Shown here: positions 1 through 7,813 of the stretch, one piece after another | Layout of the letters: every line of letters begins with the position of its first letter | Numbering within the stretch: position 1 is the stretch's first letter | DNA from: Agrobacterium leguminum | Lineage (GTDB): Bacteria > Pseudomonadota > Alphaproteobacteria > Rhizobiales > Rhizobiaceae | Assembly (NCBI RefSeq): GCF_015704895.1 | Contig: NZ_JADQWB010000009.1 | Coordinates: forward strand, 62,001-126,000 | Length of the DNA stretch: 64,000 bases | Reading direction: 5' to 3' | The notes under the pieces: generated by a model | The model's database searches: none | What the model saw: only the letters and a program-made list of their open reading frames with translations | Told to the model about the DNA's origin: nothing | Position numbers and translations under genes: made by a program

Positions 1-1955
1 AGCAATGTCGCCGGGATGAAGCGGGTTCTTGCGGCGTAGACATGCCGGTCGCCCTGCTGGTTCTGCCCGCCGGTGAAGAAGCGTTGCGGCGTGATAAGTG
101 ACAGGCTGTCCTTGGCGCGCGTCATGGCGACATAAAGCAGCCGGCGTTCTTCCTCCAGCTCCTGGGTGGTGCCGACCCCGAGATCGGAGGGAATGCAGCC
201 GTCGACCACATTCAGGATGAAGACGGAGCGCCATTCCTGACCTTTTGCCGAATGGATGGTGGAGAGGCTGAGATAGTCCTCGTCAAGCAGCGGCACGCCG
301 GCCTGATCGCTGGTGGCGTCGGGCGGATCGAGCGTCAGCTCGGTCAAAAAGCGCTCGCGTGAGGGGTAGCCGCCGGCGATCTGCTCGAGCTGCAGCAAAT
401 CGGCCTTGCGGGTGTCCGCATCCTCATGGATGCGTTCCAGATGCGGTTCGTACCACAGTCGCGCCTGCCCGATCTGGCCCGGCCAGTCGTTCGGCGCCTG
501 TCGCAGGCCCACCAGCATTTGCGTGAAGGCTGTCCAGTCGTCGCCCGTCTTCGGCGGCGGCGGAATTTCGGCAAGGGCAAGCAGCGGCTCGGGGTCTGTC
601 GCAATCGCATCGAGAATATTGCCGGCCTTCTTCGGTCCGATGCCGGGCAGCATCTGCAGCAGCCGGAAACCGGCGACGCGGTCGCGCGGGTTCTGCGCGA
701 AGCGCAACACGGCCAGCATGTCCTTCACATGGGCGCTGTCCAGGAATTTCAGGCCGCCGAATTTGACGAAGGGGATGTTGCGGCGGGTCAGTTCCACCTC
801 GAGCGAGCCGCTATGGCTGGAGGTGCGGAACAGCACGGCCTGTTGTTTCAGGGTCATGCCGGTTTCGCGGTTGGCGAGGATCTGGTCGATGATGAAATTC
901 GCCTGTTCGGTCTCGTCCTTTACCGTCACGAGTTTCGGGCGCTCCAGCGACTGCCGCTCGGTCCAGAGGTTCTTGGTGAACCGCTCGCGCGCCAGATCGA
1001 TGACGCCGTTGGCAGCCGCAAGGATCGGCTGCGTCGAGCGATAGTTGCGGTCTAGCGTGATGATGTCGGCAGCAGGGCTGAAGGACGCCGGAAAATCGAG
1101 GATGTTTCGCACCGTCGCCGCCCGGAAGGAATAGATCGACTGCGCATCGTCACCCACCACGGTCAACCCGCGGCCACCGGGCTTCAATGCCATCAGCACC
1201 GAAGCCTGCAGCCGGTTGGTATCCTGATATTCGTCGACCATCACATGGTCGAAGCGGTTGCCGATATCGTCCGCAAGGATGGGATCGCTGACCATCTGGG
1301 CCCAGTAGAGCAGGAGATCGTCGTAATCGAGCACGTTCTGGACCTGCTTGGCCTCCACATAGGCCGCAAACAGTTCCTTAAGTTCGCTCTCCCAGTTGGC
1401 GACCCAGGGATAATGCTGGCGCAATATCTCCTTGAGCGGCGTCTGGGAATTCACCACGCGCGAATAGATCGCAAGACACGTACCCTTCGTTGGAAAGCGG
1501 CTTTCGGTTTTGGAAAACCCCAACTCGTGCCGGGCGAGGTTCATCAGGTCGGCGCTATCCTCGCGGTCGTGGATGGTGAAATCGATGTTGAGCCCGATCT
1601 GCTCGGCATAGATGCGCAACAGGCGCGCGCCGATGCCGTGAAACGTGCCGGACCAGGCCAGCGCGTCGGTCATGATTGCCGAATTCGCCCCGATAACGTG
1701 TTTGCAGATACGCTCGACCCGCCGCGACATTTCCGTGGCGGCACGTCTGGAAAACGTCATCAGCAGAATGCGGCGGGGATCGGCGCCATTTACGATCAGA
1801 TGCGCAACACGGTGGGCGAGCGTATTGGTCTTGCCCGAACCGGCCCCGGCGATGATCAGCAGCGGCCCGGCCGTGTGCCCGTCTGCCAGCCCAACGCCAT
1901 GTTCCACCGCCTTGCGTTGCTGTTCGTTGAGCTTTTCCAGATAGGCAACCGCCAT
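1..1955 (-). CDS. UvrD/PcrA-family ATP-dependent DNA helicase (3' end outside window)
   Basis: Superfamily 1 3'-5' DNA helicase, probably acting in repair or replication restart. About 651 residues are visible, reading leftward from an ATG at 1955; the C-terminus lies beyond position 1. Visible motifs are the Walker A GAGSGKT near residues 37-43, the Walker B/motif II DEYQDT near residue 237, GDDAQSIYSFR (motif III) near 265, RNYRST just after it, and the C-terminal VAMTRAK near 608. The order and spacing match UvrD/PcrA/Rep rather than AddA or RecB, which are much longer. It stands alone, reading away from the ABC locus. The genome may also carry a main-chromosome UvrD, so no symbol is given. 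Confidence 0.9.
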   Translation of the reverse strand, partial: MAVAYLEKLNEQQRKAVEHGVGLADGHTAGPLLIIAGAGSGKTNTLAHRVAHLIVNGADPRRILLMTFSRRAATEMSRRVERICKHVIGANSAIMTDALAWSGTFHGIGARLLRIYAEQIGLNIDFTIHDREDSADLMNLARHELGFSKTESRFPTKGTCLAIYSRVVNSQTPLKEILRQHYPWVANWESELKELFAAYVEAKQVQNVLDYDDLLLYWAQMVSDPILADDIGNRFDHVMVDEYQDTNRLQASVLMALKPGGRGLTVVGDDAQSIYSFRAATVRNILDFPASFSPAADIITLDRNYRSTQPILAAANGVIDLARERFTKNLWTERQSLERPKLVTVKDETEQANFIIDQILANRETGMTLKQQAVLFRTSSHSGSLEVELTRRNIPFVKFGGLKFLDSAHVKDMLAVLRFAQNPRDRVAGFRLLQMLPGIGPKKAGNILDAIATDPEPLLALAEIPPPPKTGDDWTAFTQMLVGLRQAPNDWPGQIGQARLWYEPHLERIHEDADTRKADLLQLEQIAGGYPSRERFLTELTLDPPDATSDQAGVPLLDEDYLSLSTIHSAKGQEWRSVFILNVVDGCIPSDLGVGTTQELEEERRLLYVAMTRAKDSLSLITPQRFFTGGQNQQGDRHVYAARTRFIPATL

Positions 1956-2276
1956 GCCAGCAATCCTTAGATAACCTGCCTGTCCCCACGGGTGAGAACC
2001 TTGTTCAGAGATGGCAGTCGTCGGAATGTCCGGCCATTGTCTGCCCTGTCGTGGCAATGATTAGCAAAGACTCAAACAGCAATCCAGAACAAATGCTGAA
2101 CGCATTGTTCCGGTGGTTTGAACGCAGTCGGTGGTGAAATTTATCGGCCCAAAAGGTCGCTCTGCCCCTACCGGCGATTGTTGGCTGCCGGGCAGGCGAA
2201 ATCGCCGAAATCGCGCCACGGGAGAAGGCGGGCGGCCGTGGATGGGTCGCCCGGTGTGACCGTTTTGGGAGGGTCG
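1956..2276. other. intergenic region, no gene seen
   Basis: These 321 bp separate the helicase start from the stop of the last ABC gene. Both flanking genes read leftward, so it should hold the helicase promoter and the 3' end of the ABC transcript. I see no convincing open frame with a ribosome binding site, no strong hairpin followed by a T-run and no repeat. Confidence 0.5.
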
Positions 2277-3014
2277 TTACAGGAAACTGCTTTCGAACAG
2301 CTCGCCTGAATAGGCCGAATGGGTAACGCCCGCTTCAAGATCGGCCTTGGTCAGCTCATCGACAAAATCGCCGTTCTGCATGACCAGCACACGGTCGCAC
2401 ATATGGGCGATGACCGCGAGGTCATGGCTGACGAGAACGAAGGTGAGGTCGCGTTCTTCGCGCTGGTCGGCAAGCAGGTTCAGGATTTCGGCCTGGATGG
2501 AGACGTCGAGCGCGGATGTCGGCTCGTCGAGCAGCAGGATCGGCGGTTCGAGGATCAGCGCGCGGGCGATTGCCACGCGCTGCCGCTGGCCGCCGGAAAG
2601 TTCATGCGGGAAGCGCTCGGCGAAATGTGGGGGCAAGCCCACCTGTTGCAGGGCGGCAGGCACTTTCGACCAGCCATCGCCAAGTCCCATGGCGCGGATC
2701 GGTTCGGCGAGCGCCCGGCCGATGCGGTGGCGCGGGTGTAGCGAACCGTAGGGGTCCTGAAACACCATCTGCGCCAGTTTCAGTTCGTCGCGACTGCGGG
2801 TCTTGCCGACCGGTTTGCCGTTAAAGCTGATGGAGCCGGTCCAGCCGGCCTCCAGCCCCGCCAGCGACCGCAGCAATGTCGACTTGCCGCAGCCGCTCTC
2901 ACCGACGATGCCGAGCGTTTCACCTTTGTTGACCGTGAGGCTGACGCCGCGCACGACGTGATTGCGGTTTTCCTTTGCGCCGTAGACGACGTCGAGCTTG
3001 TCTACCGTGATCAT
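2277..3014 (-). CDS. peptide/opine-type ABC transporter ATP-binding protein (DppF/OppF-like)
   Basis: One of two ATPases energising the importer encoded here. The 245-residue protein shows Walker A GESGCGKST at 38-46, the signature LSGGQRQR near 139, Walker [13 protein letters not shown] near 160 and the switch histidine in LVSHDLAV. It is shorter than typical DppF proteins (about 320) and lacks the C-terminal oligopeptide HPY extension seen in its partner. Its ATG overlaps the stop of the upstream ATPase gene by 4 nt, so the two are translationally coupled. It is the last gene of a leftward four-gene operon. Confidence 0.9.
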   Translation of the reverse strand: MITVDKLDVVYGAKENRNHVVRGVSLTVNKGETLGIVGESGCGKSTLLRSLAGLEAGWTGSISFNGKPVGKTRSRDELKLAQMVFQDPYGSLHPRHRIGRALAEPIRAMGLGDGWSKVPAALQQVGLPPHFAERFPHELSGGQRQRVAIARALILEPPILLLDEPTSALDVSIQAEILNLLADQREERDLTFVLVSHDLAVIAHMCDRVLVMQNGDFVDELTKADLEAGVTHSAYSGELFESSFL

Positions 3015-3856
3015 CGCATCACCTCCGCATCGATGGCCTGACGGTCCAGCACCTTGAGACGCCGCACCGGATTGCGGGGATCGGGCATCGCCGCGATCAG
3101 GCCCCGCGTATAGGGATGTTGCGCATCCTCCAGCTTCGTCAGCGTTTCCACGACGCGCCCGCCATACATGACCAGCACGCGCTCACAGAAGGCCGCAACC
3201 ATGCGGATGTCATGGCTGATGAGGATCAGGCCGGAATTATTCTCGCGGACCATCTCGTCCAGAAGCAAAAGCACATCCTTGCGAACGCTGACATCAAGGG
3301 CCGAGGTCGGTTCGTCGGCGATGACCAGCTTCGGCTTGGCGAGCAGCATCATGGCGATCATCACGCGCTGCCCCATGCCGCCCGATATCTGGTGCGGATA
3401 AAGCGCCATCACGCGGTCGGGATCGTTGATACGCACGCGCAGCAGCATGTCGCGCGCGGCGCCTCTCGCCGCCTTGCCGGTCAGCGCCAGATGCAGCTCG
3501 GCCGCTTCCGCCACCTGCTTTCCAATCGGCAGGACCGGATTGAGCGAATAACGCGGGTCCTGCATGATGAGCGCCATCTCGCTGCCGCGGATCGCGCCCA
3601 TCTGGCGCTCGGTTTTTTCAAGCAGGGGCTCGGAGAGGAAATCCATCCGCTTCGCCGTCACCGTGGCGCTTTTCGGCAGGAGCCGCATGGCGGCCCGGCC
3701 GGTGGTGGATTTTCCCGAGCCGGATTCACCGACGATGCCGACCCTTTCGCGCCCGACATCGAAATTGACGTTGGACACGGCGGGAATGGTGTTGCGGCCG
3801 AAACGGACATTGAGGTCGCGGACCGAGAGGATGGGGGAGCTATCAGGAACGGGCAT
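3011..3856 (-). CDS. peptide/opine-type ABC transporter ATP-binding protein (DppD/OppD-like)
   Basis: Second ATPase of the importer, about 281 residues. It has Walker [10 protein letters not shown], the family variant signature ISGGMGQR, Walker [13 protein letters not shown] and a C-terminal [14 protein letters not shown] segment typical of oligopeptide/nickel ATPases. An upstream ATG at 3907 would add 17 residues lying inside the permease gene with no homology sense. The ATG at 3856 places the conserved [13 protein letters not shown] at the N-terminus and gives a 14-nt overlap with the permease stop, so it is preferred. Confidence 0.88.
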   Translation of the reverse strand: MPVPDSSPILSVRDLNVRFGRNTIPAVSNVNFDVGRERVGIVGESGSGKSTTGRAAMRLLPKSATVTAKRMDFLSEPLLEKTERQMGAIRGSEMALIMQDPRYSLNPVLPIGKQVAEAAELHLALTGKAARGAARDMLLRVRINDPDRVMALYPHQISGGMGQRVMIAMMLLAKPKLVIADEPTSALDVSVRKDVLLLLDEMVRENNSGLILISHDIRMVAAFCERVLVMYGGRVVETLTKLEDAQHPYTRGLIAAMPDPRNPVRRLKVLDRQAIDAEVMR

Positions 3857-4742
3857 GACGCGGATCCAGGAGGTCGCGCAGCGTATCGCCGGCGATGTTG
3901 AAGGCAAGGCTCGTCAGCAGGATGGCAATGCCGGGCATGACGGCGACCCACCAGTAATCGAGCATGAACTTACGGCCGCTGGAGATCATCGCGCCCCATT
4001 CCGGCAGCGGCGGCTGGGCTCCCAGACCGAGGAAGCCGAGTGAAGCGGCGGTCAGAATGATGCCCGCCATGTTCAGCGTCAGGCGAACGATGACCGAGGG
4101 AATGCACATCGGCGCAATGTACAGAAACAGGATGCGCAGCGGCGAGGCGCCATAGAGACGGGCGGCGGCGACGTAGTCGGTATTGCGCACGACAAGCGCT
4201 TCCGCGCGGGCAAGACGCGCAATCGGCGGCCATGCGGTCAACGAGATCGCAATGATCGCCGTGCCGAGGCCGGCGCCCATGGCGGCCGCAAAGGCAAGCG
4301 CCAGCACGAGCGAGGGGAAGGACAGGACGATATCGGTCGCGCGCATCAGGATCGCGTCGGTTCGCCCGCCGAAGAAACCGGCCATCACGCCAATGGCAAG
4401 GCCGATAGGGCCGACGATGACCGAGACCGACAGTACCGTCTGGATGGTGATACGGGTGCCGTAAACAAGCCGGCTGAAAATGTCGCGGCCGAATTCGTCG
4501 GTTCCGGCCAGATGTGTCCAGCTGGGAGGCTGGAGCGCGTTTTCCAGAGCCTGACGGGCAGGATCGTAAGGCGCGATGAGCGGAGCGAAAATGGCGACCA
4601 GAACCAGAATGGCCAGAATGGCGAAGCCGAACATTCCAAGCGGTTCGTCCGCGAGCTTTCGAAGTGTCCGCGCAATGGTGGTCGAGATGCGCGACAGGGC
4701 GCTGGGACGATCAACGGTATTGTTGTGCGCGATATCGGTCAT
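3843..4742 (-). CDS. peptide/opine-type ABC transporter permease (DppC-like)
   Basis: Inner-membrane permease of 299 residues. A cytoplasmic N-terminus leads into a first membrane segment (FGFAILAILVLVAIFAPLIAP), then the family motif GTDEFGRDIFSRLVYGTRI near residue 90, several more membrane spans, and the EAA-like loop ARAEALVVRNTDYVAAARL. This is the DppC/OppC class, with the periplasmic loop between TM1 and TM2. It overlaps the upstream permease by 4 nt (ATGA), so the two subunits are probably made in equal amounts. Confidence 0.93.
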   Translation of the reverse strand: MTDIAHNNTVDRPSALSRISTTIARTLRKLADEPLGMFGFAILAILVLVAIFAPLIAPYDPARQALENALQPPSWTHLAGTDEFGRDIFSRLVYGTRITIQTVLSVSVIVGPIGLAIGVMAGFFGGRTDAILMRATDIVLSFPSLVLALAFAAAMGAGLGTAIIAISLTAWPPIARLARAEALVVRNTDYVAAARLYGASPLRILFLYIAPMCIPSVIVRLTLNMAGIILTAASLGFLGLGAQPPLPEWGAMISSGRKFMLDYWWVAVMPGIAILLTSLAFNIAGDTLRDLLDPRHARS

Positions 4743-5767
4743 CGTGCGGCCTCCCGTGTACGGGGATCGAGCGTGGTGTAGGCCAGATCGGCGAGGAAGT
4801 TGAGCAACATGAAAATGAAGCCGATGACGATCGTGGCGGCCAGAATCGCATTCATGTCGCCGATGAGCAGCGCATTCGTCATGTATTGGCCGATGCCAGG
4901 CCAGGAGAAGACGATCTCCGTGACCACGGCGCCTTCCAGCAAGTTGCCATAGGAGATCGCCAGAACGGTGATGAGCTGCACGGCGATGTTGGGCAGCACA
5001 TGGCGGGTTATGGTGCGTGCGGGGCTGACACCCTTGGCCCGTGCCGCGATGACATAATCCTGGCTGAGCTGTTCGAGGGTGAAGGCCCTCGTCATGCGGG
5101 TGATGTAGGCCATGGCCATATAGGCGAGGATGATAGCCGGCAGAATGATGTGTCCAAGCGCGTTCCAGAAGATTTCCGTCTCGCCCGCAAGGAGGGTGTC
5201 GACGAGCATCAATCCCGTCTTCGGCTCCACGAGGCCTTCGTAGAAGACGTCGACCCGACCCGGGCCGGCGACAAGGTTGAGGTTCGCGTAGAAAATCACC
5301 AGCCCGACGATGCCGAACCAGAAGACCGGTATCGAATGTCCCACCAGCGCAAACACGCGCGCGAACTTGTCGATGAAGGTGTCGCGGAAGAGGGCGGCGG
5401 CTAGACCGAGTGGGACGCCGACGACCGTTGAGATGATGATCGCCAGCGTGGCGAGTTCGAAAGTGGCGGGGAAAGCCTGCGCCAGATCGCGGGTAACGGG
5501 GTTGCCGGTCAGGATCGCAATGCCGAAATCGCCATGCAGCAGGCCGCGCAGATAGATGAAGAATTGCTGGTATAGCGGCAGGTCGAGCCCCAGCCGCGCT
5601 CGCATGGCCTCATAGGCCTTGGGATCGGCAAGTTCGCCGACGATTGCCCCGACCGGATCACTCGGCATGACCCGGCCGATGATGAAGGTGATGCAGAGCA
5701 GGATGAAGAGGCTGACGATCAGTTGCAGAAAACGATGTCCAAGCCCGCGCAGTGAGATTTCCGTCAT
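4739..5767 (-). CDS. peptide/opine-type ABC transporter permease (DppB-like)
   Basis: Inner-membrane permease of about 342 residues and first gene of the leftward operon. It shows the DppB/OppB layout: TM1 (QLIVSLFILLCITFIIGRV), the motif MPSDPVGAIVGELADP, a long periplasmic loop, then TM spans and the coupling loop ITRMTRAFTLEQLSQDYVI. A GTG at 5779 is in frame, but an AGGGAAG lies directly against it; the same box sits about 11 nt from the ATG at 5767, so the ATG is preferred. It is divergent from the GntR gene, and the gap between them carries the candidate operator. Confidence 0.9.
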   Translation of the reverse strand: MTEISLRGLGHRFLQLIVSLFILLCITFIIGRVMPSDPVGAIVGELADPKAYEAMRARLGLDLPLYQQFFIYLRGLLHGDFGIAILTGNPVTRDLAQAFPATFELATLAIIISTVVGVPLGLAAALFRDTFIDKFARVFALVGHSIPVFWFGIVGLVIFYANLNLVAGPGRVDVFYEGLVEPKTGLMLVDTLLAGETEIFWNALGHIILPAIILAYMAMAYITRMTRAFTLEQLSQDYVIAARAKGVSPARTITRHVLPNIAVQLITVLAISYGNLLEGAVVTEIVFSWPGIGQYMTNALLIGDMNAILAATIVIGFIFMLLNFLADLAYTTLDPRTREAAR

Positions 5768-5903
5768 TGCTGGCCGCACTTCCCTGTGAGAACGCCGTCA
5801 GCGGCCGAGGTATTGCGCACCGCTCGCCGCAGACGCGCAATTCTCCTTTGCAAAAACTCTTGATGGTACTTCATCCCAACTCCTCCCTGAGCTAACATGA
5901 AAA

Positions 5904-5932
5904 CATATGATGTGCGGCCATGTCATCATATG
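5904..5932. promoter_or_regulatory. candidate GntR operator between the divergent ABC operon and gntR
   Basis: Perfect 9-bp inverted repeat, CATATGATG at 5904-5912 and CATCATATG at 5924-5932, separated by 11 bp. The right half read on the minus strand is TCATATGATGAC, identical to a motif in front of the uxuA-like gene. Its place between gntR and the dppB-like gene suggests autoregulation and control of the importer by the adjacent FadR-type regulator. This is inferred from sequence symmetry only. Confidence 0.6.
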
Positions 5933-5973
5933 AGTAGCGAAGGGATTCATATTCTGCAAGAGGGAAGAGTGGC

Positions 5974-6687
5974 ATGATGGGCGACAAAGCGAGGCCGCGG
6001 GAGAGGCGGGCACAACAGATCATCGATAATCTCAGCGCAGAAATTCGCAGTGGAAAACTGAAAAACGGTGATCAACTTCCCACCGAACCGGAGCTTGAAC
6101 GCAGCTACGGCGTGAGCCGCACCGTGGTTCGCGAGGCGATCGCGGATTTACGTTCCGCCGGCTATGTCGTTCCCATCCAGGGCAAGGGGGTTTTCGTCAG
6201 CAATACCAGTGAATGGGCCGGCGTGAAACTGACGCAAACCGAAGTCGGAACCATTGCGGAAACGCTGGAAATGCTGGAGTTCCGGCTTGCGACGGAGGGT
6301 GAGGCGGCGGCAATCGCCGCCTATCGCCGTACAGCCCAGCAGGAGGCCGCAATCTCTGCGGCGCACCGGAAAATGGCCCGTGCCATCGATGCGCGTGAAA
6401 CCACCGTCGATGCCGATTACGAGTTTCACACGGCCATCGCGATTGCCACGAACAACCGCTTCTATCTGGAGGCTCTGCGTCAGTTCGGCTCGCGCTCCAT
6501 ACCGCGCGGGCAGTTCCCGACGCTGCCGGAAACCGGTGACGCGAATTATCTTCGCAAAGTGCAGGCCGAGCACGAAGCAATCCTGCGCGCCATCGTCGAA
6601 CAGGATCCGGAAGCGGCACGAAAAGCCATGCGCGAACATATGCTTGCGAGCCAGCGCCGATACAGGTTGCTATCAGAAGCGCAATAG
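5974..6687 (+). CDS. GntR-family (FadR/FCD subfamily) transcriptional regulator
   Basis: DNA-binding repressor-type protein of 237 residues. The N-terminal winged helix shows the classic GntR pattern LPTEPELERSYGVSRTVVREAI at about residues 31-52 followed by GKGVFVSN. The C-terminal two-thirds is a helical FCD ligand domain (EFHTAIA, EHEAILRAIVEQD, AMREHMLAS). Members of this subfamily often sense sugar acids such as galacturonate or glucuronate, which fits the mannonate dehydratase downstream. The start follows GAGGGAAGAGTGGC; a second ATG one codon later is equally possible. Confidence 0.93.
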   Translation: MMGDKARPRERRAQQIIDNLSAEIRSGKLKNGDQLPTEPELERSYGVSRTVVREAIADLRSAGYVVPIQGKGVFVSNTSEWAGVKLTQTEVGTIAETLEMLEFRLATEGEAAAIAAYRRTAQQEAAISAAHRKMARAIDARETTVDADYEFHTAIAIATNNRFYLEALRQFGSRSIPRGQFPTLPETGDANYLRKVQAEHEAILRAIVEQDPEAARKAMREHMLASQRRYRLLSEAQ

Positions 6688-6717
6688 CATCTCGACACTC
6701 ATCTTATTTCATGCGAT

Positions 6718-6730
6718 GTCATATGATGAC
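6718..6730. promoter_or_regulatory. second copy of the candidate GntR operator, before the uxuA-like gene
   Basis: GTCATATGATGAC is palindromic in its outer five bases on each side (GTCAT/ATGAC) and shares TCATATGATGAC with the repeat at 5921-5932 (minus strand). It lies 24 bp before the ATG of the dehydratase gene, a position where a repressor would block transcription. Two copies in front of two transcription units of one locus support a local regulon. Confidence 0.6.
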
Positions 6731-6754
6731 TTGCATGGAGAGAGGAGAGAATCG

Positions 6755-7735
6755 ATGTATGTCGGCACCCAGGTTGCTGCGCGCGATGACGAGGATTTTA
6801 AGGTTTGGGCGCAGCTCGGCGTCAAAAATATCAACGCGGATCCGCCCGGAAAGCCCGCGAGCTGGACTTTCGAGGACTTTGAGCGCCACCGTGACAAGGT
6901 CGAAAGCTTTGGCCTCGTTCTCGACATGGTGCAATTGCCGCTGCCGTCGCGGCCCATCGAACAGGCGTCGTATCCCGATATCCTGCTTGCCGGTCCGGAT
7001 CGCGACCGGCAGATCGATGCCGTCTGCACGATGATAGAGAATATCGCCAGGGCCGGAATCCCTGCCGCGAAATACAATCTCAACCTCATCGGCATTCCGC
7101 GCACAGAAATGGAGCGCGGCCGCGGCGGCTCGCTCAATGAAGCCTGGCGCTGGGACAAGGCGGACCATGATGCGGCACCGGGTCTCGCGGGCGTTCTTTC
7201 CGAAGACGAGAACTGGGAACGCATCGATTACTTCCTCGAGCGTGTGGTGCCGGTGGCCGAAAGCAACCGCGTGCGCCTTGCATGCCATCCGCATGACCCC
7301 TATACCCCGCCGGGTTACAGGGGTGTCACCCGGGTTCTCGGCACGGTCGAGGGGCTGAAGAAATTCGTACAGATGCGCGAGAGCCCCTATCATGGCCTGA
7401 ATTTCTGCCAGGGGTCGATCGGCGAGATGCTCGACAATCCGCGCGAGGAGATCGACGACATTATCAGGTGGTTCGGCAGCCGCGACAAGATCTTCAACGT
7501 CCACTTCCGCAATATCAGCGGCGGCAAACTCTCCTTCATGGAGACATTCCCCGATGAGGGCGACATGGACATGGTGCGTTCGCTGAAACTCTATCACGAA
7601 CTCGGCTATCGCCACATGATCATGCCAGACCATGTGCCGACGATTGCCGGGCGCGATGCCGTCGGTGTCGCTTTCGCCTTCTGCTACGGCTACATCGCCG
7701 CCTTGATAGAAGCGCTTGATAACAAACATCTTTGA
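6755..7735 (+). CDS. uxuA: mannonate dehydratase (UxuA-like)
   Basis: Probable D-mannonate dehydratase, converting mannonate to 2-keto-3-deoxygluconate in glucuronate breakdown. The 326-residue protein carries the metal/substrate segments of the family in order: CHPHDPYTPPGYRG near 175, NFCQGSIGEM near 218, FNVHFRNI near 248 and MPDHVPTI near 290. It is shorter than the E. coli enzyme (394) because family insertions are missing. The ATG at 6755 follows GAGAGGAGAG; the frame is open farther upstream, but that stretch overlaps gntR. The neighbouring importer suggests that the substrate is taken up as a uronate or uronate conjugate. Other UxuA-like isomerases are possible. Confidence 0.85.
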   Translation: MYVGTQVAARDDEDFKVWAQLGVKNINADPPGKPASWTFEDFERHRDKVESFGLVLDMVQLPLPSRPIEQASYPDILLAGPDRDRQIDAVCTMIENIARAGIPAAKYNLNLIGIPRTEMERGRGGSLNEAWRWDKADHDAAPGLAGVLSEDENWERIDYFLERVVPVAESNRVRLACHPHDPYTPPGYRGVTRVLGTVEGLKKFVQMRESPYHGLNFCQGSIGEMLDNPREEIDDIIRWFGSRDKIFNVHFRNISGGKLSFMETFPDEGDMDMVRSLKLYHELGYRHMIMPDHVPTIAGRDAVGVAFAFCYGYIAALIEALDNKHL

Positions 7736-7743
7736 CCGTTCTG

Positions 7744-7776
7744 GCCCGCGACGCCCCGCTGCGTCGCGGGCTTTTT
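7744..7776 (+). terminator. intrinsic terminator-like hairpin after the uxuA-like gene
   Basis: Perfect 11-bp stem (GCCCGCGACGC at 7744-7754 and GCGTCGCGGGC at 7761-7771) with a 6-nt loop, followed by five Ts. The next gene on the same strand begins only 37 bp after the T-run, so this may be a partial terminator or an attenuator rather than an operon end. Confidence 0.85.
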
Positions 7777-7813
7777 CACAAACATGAATTACCGATCTGT
7801 AGGAGGAGCAGGT

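Noticed and set aside
5798..6013. 71-codon minus-strand frame across the gntR promoter
   Set aside because: It covers the operator and the gntR start, has no ribosome binding site and encodes no plausible protein.
6254..6754. N-terminal extension of the uxuA-like gene
   Set aside because: The extra codons are out-of-frame gntR sequence; a good ribosome binding site and the conserved start support 6755.
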